Part shown: positions 53,801-64,000 of the stretch, piece after piece
Layout: the number at the start of each line of letters is the position of its first letter
How positions within the stretch are numbered: the first letter of the stretch is position 1
From: Ciona savignyi
Lineage: Eukaryota; Chordata; Ascidiacea; Phlebobranchia; Cionidae
Length of the DNA: 64,000 nt
Assembly (NCBI GenBank): GCA_000149265.1
Contig: CH003211.1
Location: forward strand, 413,462 to 477,461
Direction of reading: 5' to 3'
Made by a program: the position numbers and the translations under genes
The notes under the pieces: generated by a model
Told to the model about the DNA's origin: nothing
What the model saw: only the letters and a program-made list of their open reading frames with translations
Databases searched by the model: none

Positions 53801-56800
53801 GGAGTTTATCCTTCTCAAACAACGAGCGACACACGTTGCAATACAAATTGTAGGTGAAGTGATCGGTGAGGTATCGGAGTCGCTTCTCCAGGATCTTTGA
53901 TTTGTTGCTGGAAACATGAATCAGCAGTTTTACCATTAATTAAAAGTTATTCACCTAAATATCAAAAACCTGAAAAAGGTTTTAATACAAAGCAAAATTG
54001 TAGCAAGAAATCAATGTTAAGTCCCATTTTATACTGTATCAGAAACCATAAGATTTTGATTCGTCCATCAAAGCAACTTTGGGGTTGTTCCATGGCAGTA
54101 TTAAGAGGCCATATGGACATTAATCAACATTGGCTTCAATACTATAGAAAATATGGGTCAATCCGAATATGGCCTCAAGGAAACTTTATAAGTCTCCTAC
54201 AAGATAGAAATACCTATAAGATAGAAAATAAAGTCTCCTACAAGATAGAAATACCTACAAGATAGAAATACCTACAAGATAGAAAATAAAGTCTCCTACA
54301 AGATAGAAATATCAGCCACAATCTCCACCCCACATGCGAATACAAATCTTATGATAAAACACCAACCTGTCCATAATAGAATTGATGTAGAGATTGACAA
54401 ACCACATAAGAGAGTATTGGTACATGGGATCAATGTTAGGTAGGTCAGTTATGCTGAAGAACAGAATGGAAGAATGCTTGGCAATTGGCCGGTATCCTTC
54501 ACGTGATTCCGCTATTTTTTGCTCAGTGATGTCAGCAATCTGGATGGTTGGAGTTTTTATTTATGGTGAACAAGTATTAAATGGTTTTATGCACGGTAAT
54601 GATCATAAGCCTTATGTCCCATTAACCATTTCTTTTTTAAAAGTAGTGCTATCAGCTCTCTAAAAAATTACAAATATAGGATACTTAAGGTCAAATTGCT
54701 CCATATAAATGTGTGATGTCATTTCCTTGTTTTGCCAATTTTAAGTTGTTTGGCAAATGGTTATAAAAAAATACACATACTCATACACCCTGATCAGTTG
54801 CTTTAAAACCTTATTTTATGAATATTTGTTTTAGAAATACCTTCTGCTTCTTCTGAATATCATCCGAGAGGACTTTGGAGGAATCCAGGATGAGGATGGC
54901 GCTCTCATCTTCCAGGATGTTCCCTTCGGAGGAGGAGAGTGTGTAGAGGATCTTGTCTTCAATCTCCTTCAACTGCTTCTTGTTCGATGCGGATTGCAAG
55001 ATGAGGACATTTCTCTCTTCTTCCAGTTCCGGTCTGTGGGTGGATGCATGGTTAATTGGGAGTATTTGCTGCGGGATAAGTTAATCCAGTTTGGGTAAAT
55101 GAAAGGGAGTTACAACATGTGTATTCATCCAAAACCCAGGCAAGTTACGCAAGGTATAAAATGTTTTCAAAATAAAACATCTTTACTCACAAAAAATCAA
55201 TAAAAAGTTATAAATAAAAAAAATCATCTACAACCTCTCTTTTGCCACAACGATCCCGAGAAGTTGATCTTCCAATCCCTCAGGAGTGATCATGAAGTTG
55301 AGGAGTGATACTTTGGTGGCGAGCTCCGGCATGTAGTGCGGGTTGCGCAACTTTGTTGTGATGTAGAAACGGAAGTCGCTGGAATATTCAATCACATTCT
55401 CTCCCAGTCGGATGCATAGCACACCACCTAGTGGAACATAGAAATTATATAAATTGATTGTGAGTATAAAACAATAGAAAAGTAGTCAAACAGCATCAAA
55501 GGAGCAACACAGCATTCTGACCAACATTCAGCATTTACAGGTCACAGGTCAAGAAAATTGAATCTTCAACCAGTTTGTTGTGACCATTACAAGAAAATCC
55601 TCTGGATTGTTGAAAATTTTATTAAAATAAACAAAAAATGAAACTAATCATATTGAAATACTTTTACTCGCCTTGTTTAAAAGTTTGCTTTAACAAGAGT
55701 GGCTCGAGTGATGGATCCAACTCCTCGGCCACATTTTCCAACAACACCGGCGTCCCGAACTGAATGGAGTTTTCCATGACTCTCATGTAGTCGGTGTTGG
55801 TGAGTTTAATCACGCTCAACTTGTTTTCCTTTTCGCTGTTCTTCACCCACTTGTTGGCCTGACCTTGAGGGTCGATCATGAGGGGCCTGGATGGAACAAT
55901 TTGTTGCAACTTACTCCTTGGAAAGGAGACCGATATAGTAGGATTTATACGTGCTTGACTTCTCCTGTCCACCCACATTTACTTACCGTTCAACATCCAG
56001 TTATATCAGATAGCTTTGCTGTAAGAGCGCCAGACCATCAATACAAAGGTTGTGAAATCAAAACCTGCCACTAGCTGGTACATTAAACAAGGGCATCGGA
56101 AAACAGCTTGCTGCTGGTTTAAATCGCAAAAAAAGCTGATAGTTAACATCCTAAATGAGTAGGTAAGCATCAACTTGCCAACTTTCACAGGGTTTAAGCA
56201 ATCAAATGTGGCTGGCCCTAGGCCACACAAAATAACAAGAGGTTGGACGGAACAGTCAACCTCCCACCTGTATGATATAAATACAGACAATTAATTGATT
56301 TGTTTACCATCTACGTGAGTTGTCCACAATGACACCATTATCCACGGAAAACTGATCGGTGGGCAAGCCGGCGATATTCCACGCACGTATCTTGATCAAA
56401 TCTCCGAGGGTTGCGCTCAGAGAGAAGTTGTCAGAACATGTGATGTCGTGGGCCTGTCAATGTTTGCTGGTTGGTGATAAACTTCTTAAACCTTATAGGT
56501 GGATCAACCCAACCAAAACAAGGTATTATAAGCTAATCAGATAAGCTTGTGAATTGGATCATCAGCCATCAGGTTGTGCAATCGAAACCAACTTCATAGT
56601 GTTGGAACCAGTGCCTTGGGTTAAATAAATAGTCTAGCACGTCTCCATTATATCCACAATAGTTCATGTAACAAAATGTGTGCACAAGGTAACCTGATGA
56701 TTGCATATGTTATAACACCACCCATTCCTCTGCGTTTTCATCCTGGAGATTAACATGAATACTGTATCCTATTGGTAAGCAGATATTGAACTGTAAATGT

Positions 56801-59800
56801 TTTGTTTTTATGAAATATAAGATTTAATAGTAAACAGCAGAAGATACCTGACACTGCTTGGTCCAGTCCGACGTGCATCGTTTACGGAATCCAGCAGTAA
56901 ATGCTCCGAGGTAAGCGATCACACCAGACGATATGAGTACATCACCTGTTGTAATGTTGAGTCAGATCAGTATAATTATAGTGATCTTATGTATTAACAC
57001 ACACAACAAGTGGTTTTAAACATAACCATCGGTCTAGTGGTATGTTGCACCACATAAATGAAATGTTAGCGACTCATCCTACCCACCAGTGAGGTTGTCG
57101 TATTGGGTTTGAAGGTCCCCGGCAGCTTGTGTCCACCTTGTCTTCTCTCCTCCCAACCCTCCAATCAACTTCTGAGCGCGATCAAGTTTCTTGGAGCACA
57201 GATCAACCTGAGTAAAACAATGGGGTCAAAATCGGTGACATCACATGAAACATACTTTGTCTGGCCATGTGGATGTTAGAGAAAAATGGTCGTAGCAGTA
57301 AGGGTATTTTATTTTGATCCCCAAACTAGCCATTATTCTACACAAATGCATTTTTAACAAACAGTGCCTACATCTAATAGAATCAAATGAGTCCACTAAA
57401 ATTTAAGTAACATTGAATTCTAAATACACTGCTATTTCTCTGACAACTGTAAGTATTTTGATGTCATATCTAACAGCGCCTTACAACTAACATTTAGTAG
57501 ACAGCTAGATAGTGTTATGGCGGTATTGAACCCAGAACCTTTCAATCATGAATACCTGGAACTCAAGCTGCTGTTTCTTCTCGGTGGCAGTTTTAAAGTT
57601 GAACTGCAGCTCAGCCAATCTGTCCTGAACTTCCTTCAGCTCAGCTCGCTTGGCGTTGAGCACTGCCATTGTCTCTGAGAGCGATTGTTCAGCTGCTGCT
57701 AGTTTGATCTTCTTTGGTGCCACCACCTGGTGAGAACATGGGATGGGAAATTATATTCAATATATTACACCACAACATGTATCATACAGCACCAATGTGG
57801 GTCAATCGTAAGGATAAGCATATCAGAATCATAACTTAAATTGCATCTTGGCAACGCCCAATACAAAAACTTGAGAGAGTTCGAAAAAAAGAATCCAGTA
57901 TTGGTCCTAATGTTGTTTTTATCATTATTACTATGTCAGAAACTGTAAAGAAATTTTGAAACTTTAACCTCTGTGATCTTACCTTGGCCACCCTGTCATA
58001 AACCTCCATTGCATTGATCCATTTGCACAAACCTTCAGCTGCAGAGGAGGCCTTCGCCACCTTGACTGGATCGAAGTCGGGATTTGTCATGTATTCTGAG
58101 CGGATCTTTTTCATGATGGCCACCTGTGTGGGGTGGATGGAAACATTACATTTTTGTTCATTTTAATTGCAACAGCTTTGTTCATTTAAATTGTTTAATT
58201 TTGTAAACAATGGTTTGTGTTTTTTGGATAAATTGTCAAATAACTTGATTACATTTTGGTACACGCTATACATGGATCTGAAAATAAACCCAATTACAAT
58301 GGCCAACTACAACTACAAGACTATGGCACATTGTGTTGTTTATACCAAATATAAGATTATACACATGTTTTAATACAGTAAATCAGACTTAAACTAAAAT
58401 GGAAACATTAAATCTACGAACCGGAATATTATCCTTGTCATATGTCTGCAGGGCTCCTAAGAAGTTCATGTCTCCGAGAAGCTTTTTGCTCGGACCCCAG
58501 TAATCCAGTATCTTGTCCCCCTTGCCTGATGGGTCGGGTATTTTCTCGGGTTTAATATCCCGCATTACACAGACGGCAGACATCACTAATTTGACCCCGG
58601 CTGGTGGGTTCTTCATGGATTTCACGATGGTAATATCAGCGGGCTGAAGGAATAATATTATGAAGAATATTCAAACATTTTGAGTGATATTTATAAACTC
58701 ATGCTTATTCACAAAGTGTGAATATTTATAACATGCAGTGACTTTACCATTTGTTATTACACCTTTTATTAACCCATTTACTTTTAACTGCTTAAAAATG
58801 TAAGAAATTAAGACTATTTTTGCAGTAAAAAAAACAACCATATTCAAGTCTAATCACAAATTTCTTTTTTTAACATTTATTATATTATCTAAAATTAAAA
58901 AAAAGATAATTATTATAATTTGTTAATTGCCTTTAAAGTTTTGAGCGCAGCAACAGCGGCCTCAAGTGCTGGAATAGCTTCGGCGAGGTCACTCTCACAT
59001 TCATCTTTTAACGCCTTCGATTCCGCAGCTTGTTCATTCGCCACAGCTTCATCAGCTTGGACCACTTTCGTCCGTTCTTCCACAATTACCGTCTCTTTCT
59101 CAATCACCTGTCAATTTGATTTATTGCAGATTTAAACACACAGTCATGCTTATCCCAGTGGTTGGGATAACCAAAGACTTTTACAATTAACTGAATGTTG
59201 CATGCACTCAACCGGGTTGCCAGGCCCACTGCAGTGTGTTTTTTTTTATGGAATATTACTTTAATTTTTAAAAGATTAATTCAAATTAACTATATCAGGG
59301 CAATTGAAGTGTCTTGCCCACAAATATACTGGACTGAAAGGCAGCTGTACTGGATATCAAACCCATAACCGACCTAGTCATGATAACCATTACACTATAT
59401 AGTTAAACAATCAACATACCACAAGCAACTTGCTGTTTTCCTCAGCAGTAATTATGAGCTGGGGTTGTAATTCCTGTAGTTCCTTCTGCATTTCTGCAAC
59501 CTGTGTAACAACGTGATAAATAAGATATTCAATATTATTTAAATGTCGTAACATTTGTAACTGAATAAAAATTTTAGGTTTGTATTTTGATAATATAATT
59601 TTTTTTTCAGTTTGTAACCGTACCTGTGCAGAAGCAAACTTCAGCTTATCCAAGCCACCCATGTATCTCTTCTTGGCTTTGAGAACGGTTTCGCGTTTTT
59701 CGTTGAGTAATTTCTTGAACGAGGCAATAAGTTCCAGGTACGATGTTGGCGTCACGTAATTATGTCGCCCCATTTCTGACAAGAACCTGAAAAGTTGGTA

Positions 59801-62800
59801 AAATTAATTTATTACCGGTATTTGATTAAAATTTTCACTTCTTATATACACTAAAGATTTACTGGTACTTTAAGCAATCGAGTTGTGAAAGAAAAAAAAA
59901 ATTTTATTCAATCGAATTAGTTTTTCACTCACGCCTCTGATAAATTTCTGGATGAAGTATGGAAATGCTGACATATTGGAACTATCTCCTTTCTCTCATG
60001 GTCGGAAAGCTCCAGGTTTTCGAGGAATTTGTTGGCGACTAGCTCCAATGCATCGGCTGGCCATGGCTGGGAAGATTTGTGGGTGATATCAGTTGAGTGT
60101 TTAACTCATATTTATCAGGGTAGGTTGAATTTGAAACCATGGTTGTTTTGACAGCATTTATGACCCAACTTGGCCGAGGTTAACAAGTCTATTCAGTGTC
60201 TTTGCCACTGGCACACTCTATGCAAATGAATGGTCAGGATAAGATGGTAGGACCTAACTACTCAAGCCTTCACATAGCATAACATGCTTAAACCTCAACA
60301 CTGAGTGATCACAATGCTTAAACTTCCACAATGCACAACCAGAATTATTGTTGTCCCAGTGGGCTAGGAAATAGTAAAACAACAAATAACTCAAAAATAT
60401 AAATCAAATCACCACAAACACCATAAAATAACTATAAAATATATGACAATCCATATCATCATAGAAATTATATTGTATGGGAAATTATATTTTCATTACA
60501 AACCACATAAGATGACTTGAGAACGACAATAAGCAACAAAACACCAGAAAAACATAAATCACCTGGAACCAGTCGATGGTGCAGCAGTTGATGAGCGACG
60601 GAAATTGTCGAAGTCGGTTGCGGAATGCATCTCCGATGGGAGAGAATGCGATGATGATATGCAGGTTGTCACGGCAACGACTCACGAAGAAGGAGAACAT
60701 TGCAAGAGGAGAGAAGTCGGTGTTGGGGCCGGCGTTTTGTGCCATGACTGGCCGCACCGCCTACATAGTAAAGGGGGTTATATTCTGATAAAAAAAGCCA
60801 TTTGGTTTGTGTGGTAGGTTTAGGTAGTTTCTAACTTGTAAATATTTATGTATTTTATTGTAGCTGTCTTTTTTATTTTTTATTAGACATTTTGTATCGT
60901 AACTAGGCTGTAGTAAGAGTAAAAAAAATAAAAAAAATAAACCTCAATCAATTCCTGTTTCTCATCAGCTGCGAAGAGGTTTGCAACTTCCGCTGTGTTG
61001 AGGAGGGAATCCACATCCTCCAGGAACGATTCATCTTTGATCTGAGTGTCAGTGATGAGGAAGACTGTCTTCTTCCCTTGGGCTCCAGCTGCTCTCAACA
61101 GATTCTGAGGATCAATGATTGTTACACTGTTGACTTGCCGGGCTGTATTCATCATGTTAAACAATGTTAACGAGATGTAGTACATGCCTAAATAGTAGAG
61201 CATCTTTAAACCACCTGCTTTCTAGTCACATGCAGCTTAGAGCAAGGCCCGCTACAGATATTTTTTTAAACAGTGGATTTTTTTAGGCATAACCCTCACT
61301 TCTGCATAATTCCACTGATAATATGAATAAACAGGAGTTTCTAATCCAAGGTGGTGATATAAAACAACAGAAACCTCACAAACCTACCTTTAAATCTTCT
61401 TTCCATTCAGGAATGCCGTAGCTTTTAGAAATTTCTGGTTGGAATAGAGTCATACCAGCCATGGCGGTAGCCAATCGCGTAAGAGATTGCCTGCCACTCC
61501 CACCTACACCAACCAATAGTGCGTTGCCACCAGGAGATTTTAAAACTCGAGAAATACGGGACAGATGCTCAAGAAGGTATCTGAAAAATATTTAAAAAAT
61601 TTTCTAAAAATTGTATCTAATTGTTAGCACTTTTGTAAGATATTCAGAGATTTTGGATCAATTATTAGATTTGGATTTCCATTGTTTTTTTTTGTGAAAT
61701 TGCACAGCAGAAATTGCACCGATCAAGTAAAATCGTCTTTTCCAATCTGTCAGTTCGAGGTTAGAATTTTTGTTTGATATACCTGAACACCACCAAGTCC
61801 ATCTGAGCTTTGTGAGTCTGGTTATATTCCTCCAAGCTTAGCTGCACCACATTCGTGAACTCATCTATGGATTTGACCTCCTCATACAATCTGTCCTCCC
61901 CTTCAGCTTCCATGTTCATGTAGTCCCCGAACACCATGGATCTCATGTCGTCTTCGCACAGCTGTAGGTACAAGGTGTGGGGTTCAAATCCAAGTGGAGG
62001 CAGTTTTTTATTTAATAACGAAAAAAAAATTGTGAACAGTTAGACTTACAGGGGTATCTTTTCACAGCGCACTGCTCATTCATAAGTATACTACATGCTC
62101 ACACTTGAGTTGTTTATAATCAATGAACAAATGAAAATTTACAAAAATAACCAAGAAGAGCAAATAAACACAATCCAACGCACTGGCATAGCAGGTTGGG
62201 CAAGATGGTCGAACAAATTATCATAATTTTCCTTGAAGTGATCTTTCACCATGGTTCTGGTTAAATTGTAGAGCCATGATTGGTCAGTTGCGTCGACCAA
62301 TCTGTCGTAGAACACTCGAAACACTTCATGGACGAAAAGTCTGAAACAAATTTAATGTCCTAAGTAAAATGTGTAGAAACTTGATTGTTTTTATAATACC
62401 AACACTAGTATTGTAAATTTGCATTCAAAAACATTGACAAATAAGCAAAATAAATTGACTTGTTTGGGATCCAGCTTATCTTAATGGGTTAAATATGACA
62501 TTGGCTTAATAACTTTTCCCCACCTTATAAAAGTCTTCTTGTTTTCTATACTTTGTTTTTTCATTAGTAAGCATCCCATGACGACTCGTGAGAAATCTCG
62601 CAAATTGAAAGTGTAGTGAGACTTGGCGGGCGTCGGTAGCAAGTTTACCATTGCCTCTTTGTAAACCTGGAGAAAAATAGGGGTTATTGTGGGATTTTTA
62701 TATCTAGCGGGTAAATCAATTAAGTATAAGTGGATGAATTCATGTCGGGGGATTTATCCAGCGTTATTGCTGAATAACCCACAGTTGAGCTGTTTGGTTT

Positions 62801-63851
62801 TTTATTTATGTTTTGGTATGTGTAAAATCTGCATTGGCACAGTTTTGCATGCTACTGTTATTGTGTCCAAGGATATTCTTGCAGTTAACAAATTTTTCTC
62901 ACAAAATTCATTTTATCCACACAATGCTATACTACAAAATTACCAAAAATTTTATAATTGAATGGATAACAAATGAATAAAAATAGCAATGAGTTCAAAA
63001 CTGTTAAGATAAACTGTTTAAATAACGTCTAAGGTGTTCTCTACAGTAAAACTTGAACAAAAACTTGTCTTATTCTTCCATGGTATAATGACAGTGGTGA
63101 ACTAACTTTAAACTGTGGGAGTTATTCAACTCACATTCATGGTGGCGTTAACAATCTGCTGAGCAGTAGAGTGAAGGTCACTTGGCCACTCATGAGCTTT
63201 CATATGAGTCGACATGAGCGTCGTGAATATTTTCACCATTGTCTCATCGCTGAATTCCAAGGTCGATATGATGTTGAAATGGCGTGTGAAGCGAGGCGTG
63301 ACGGGGTTACGAGCTCCACCCGGTGGTCCCATCGCAGCCACGATGATAATATCAACGAGGGATATTTTGCTGGTTTCACTCAAGTCATACCTGGGTGAAA
63401 ATTTAAATGTAATCTTATTTGTATATTAAAAACAGACAAACACCTCCATTTTTCTATGCTCTTTACTGTTTCCTTGGGTACGCAAATTAAATTTCTCAGC
63501 CTTAAATTAGTTGCATCAAAGTCGTTTTATGTTAGATAAGTAATAATCACACAACAATACCTTTGTTGGTAAGAAACTTACAACCGAATGGGTACCTTTC
63601 CACCCATACAGATGGATATGGTATTCTACATCAACATGTACAAAACACAAACCAATCATGTATAAAGAAATCTATGTAACTTTCATAACAGTGCATCTAG
63701 TAAATCCAGCAAGAATCTCACCAGTTCCCATGATCAAAGTATTGTCTGAGCAGCTCTATAGGGGGCTGGGCACCGTAGACCTCTCGAGCCGGCATGTTCA
63801 TGTCATCCACGAATATCACACACTGCTTGCCCATGGGTGGCCCGTATACTC
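44804..63851 (-). CDS. Axonemal dynein heavy chain, DNAH3/7/12 type, 3' half (partial)
   Basis: Thirty-six exons join in phase, about 2,000 codons, from AAA3 to the stop at 44806-44804; the 5' half lies beyond the right edge. Exons: 63722-63851, 63135-63390, 62524-62666, 62184-62340, 61783-61961, 61388-61580, 60943-61104, 60563-60760, 59933-60066, 59624-59786, 59420-59500, 58931-59107, 58422-58643, 57983-58123, 57556-57726, 57087-57207, 56848-56945, 56308-56453, 55672-55886, 55235-55427, 54841-55033, 54367-54539, 53767-53907, 53274-53432, 52709-52853, 52116-52266, 51336-51589, 50964-51104, 50381-50518, 49679-49912, 49103-49222, 48694-48863, 48281-48485, 47777-48009, 47193-47284, 44804-44970. 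Motifs: AAA3 Walker [14 protein letters not shown]4 P-loop [10 protein letters not shown], stalk and microtubule-binding region, AAA5 [34 protein letters not shown], and the C-terminus [13 protein letters not shown]. It is an inner-arm motor of cilia and sperm tails. Which of DNAH3, 7 or 12 is unresolved. Two introns use GC donors. Confidence 0.92.
45760..46850. mobile_element. TTAA-flanked element, piggyBac-like ends, 1.1 kb
   Basis: TTAACTCTTTCCCTCCC at the left (45760) and the complement of TTAACTCTTTCACTCCC at the right (ending 46850) are inverted repeats that begin in TTAA, the target site of piggyBac elements. Several open frames inside do not look like a transposase. It lies in the last dynein intron (44971-47192) and largely explains its length. 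Confidence 0.7.
47455..47660 (+). mobile_element. Decayed SINE fragment
   Basis: cacttagcgaacgtttgtct and acatattgcaatagtaccga correspond to the SINE body phrases cacttaacgaacattgtctg and acacactgcaatagctcta. It is divergent and lies in a dynein intron. Confidence 0.4.
49941..50232 (-). mobile_element. tRNA-derived SINE, inverted, near full length
   Basis: On the minus strand it starts with a tRNA-like head (ggttagtctggtggtttagt) and runs through gtgtccttgggcaagacact, the cacaacacgttgcaatagct block, ggtgggcgcgaggtgatctg and gtttcccattcacgggga to an atcctatcc tail. It is the clearest copy besides 32585-32880. It lies in a dynein intron. Confidence 0.75.
54188..54310. repeat. Minisatellite of acaagatagaaa units
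   Basis: Units of tctcctacaagatagaaata and cctacaagatagaaa alternate in a short tandem array in the dynein intron between exons 54367-54539 and 53767-53907. It is non-coding. Confidence 0.85.
57556..60066 (-). other. Dynein stalk and microtubule-binding domain exons
   Basis: Between AAA4 and AAA5 the exons 59420-59786 and 58931-59107 carry heptad-rich helices ([23 protein letters not shown]), the outgoing stalk. Exon 58422-58643 holds the hinge to the microtubule-binding domain ([23 protein letters not shown]). Exon 57556-57726 resumes the returning coiled coil ([20 protein letters not shown]). The order matches axonemal dyneins. Confidence 0.85.
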
Positions 63852-64000
63852 CTATGATGTATCAACTTGGTGTTGGAAATATTATTGTCATTTCCAACAG
63901 AGTTGGTTCTATTATTTTTACTGCAACTGTGAATGCTATTTATATAATTCATTGATTAAAACTTAAATTTAAAACTCATAAATTGAAAAAGATTTTTTCT

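Noticed and set aside
54180..54310. Short regular repeats, considered as a CRISPR-like array
   Set aside because: The repeats are contiguous without unique spacers and lie in an animal intron; it is a minisatellite.

Overview
The window reads as AT-rich, intron-dense animal DNA, and I infer a solitary tunicate of the Ciona type. The evidence is chordate-like orthologues with short introns, very compact gene spacing, an intronless two-gene pair 15 nt apart (operon-like), and tRNA-derived SINEs and hAT-type MITEs in introns. It also carries a family of secreted peptides that I match to no vertebrate gene. The species cannot be fixed from sequence alone. All gene models below come from reading splice signals and reading-frame phase by hand.

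Layout. 0.8-1.6 kb: two 5' exons of a RASL11-like small GTPase (-), the rest lying beyond the left edge. 2.9-11.7 kb: a complete 13-exon ERK5/MAPK7 gene (-), about 814 codons, with kinase domain and the conserved ERK5 C-terminal tail. 12.2-13.9 kb: intronless NUDCD2 and KDM8/JMJD5 (+), head-to-head with ERK5 and only 15 nt apart. 14.0-18.9 kb: RBM28 (-), eight coding exons and four RRMs, convergent with KDM8. 20.4 kb: an intron-containing tRNA-Tyr. 21.0-22.1 kb: an unrecognised secreted protein (-) with an apparent 1-nt frameshift. 22.5-23.1 kb: a tentative two-exon gene (+). 23.3-34.4 kb: DEPDC1 (-), about 20 exons, whose introns hold a 1.1-kb hAT-like element, a SINE and a nested composite element with a tRNA-Asp-like pseudogene.

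35.7-44.4 kb is the most unusual stretch. Four small two-exon genes (+) encode secreted precursors with a signal peptide, a Trp/Arg/His/Tyr-rich cationic core and a short acidic tail on its own exon. They alternate as A1-B1-A2-B2, consistent with tandem duplication of an A+B unit of about 5.6 kb. This is the precursor layout of many tunicate and other animal antimicrobial peptides, and it is my best candidate for an undescribed system. 44.8-63.9 kb: the 3' half (36 exons, about 2,000 codons) of an axonemal dynein heavy chain of the DNAH3/7/12 type (-), running off the right edge at AAA3.

The housekeeping genes (ERK5, NUDCD2, KDM8, RBM28, DEPDC1, DNAH) show no obvious shared pathway and appear to be neighbours by gene order only. 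The four-gene peptide cluster is the accessory region.
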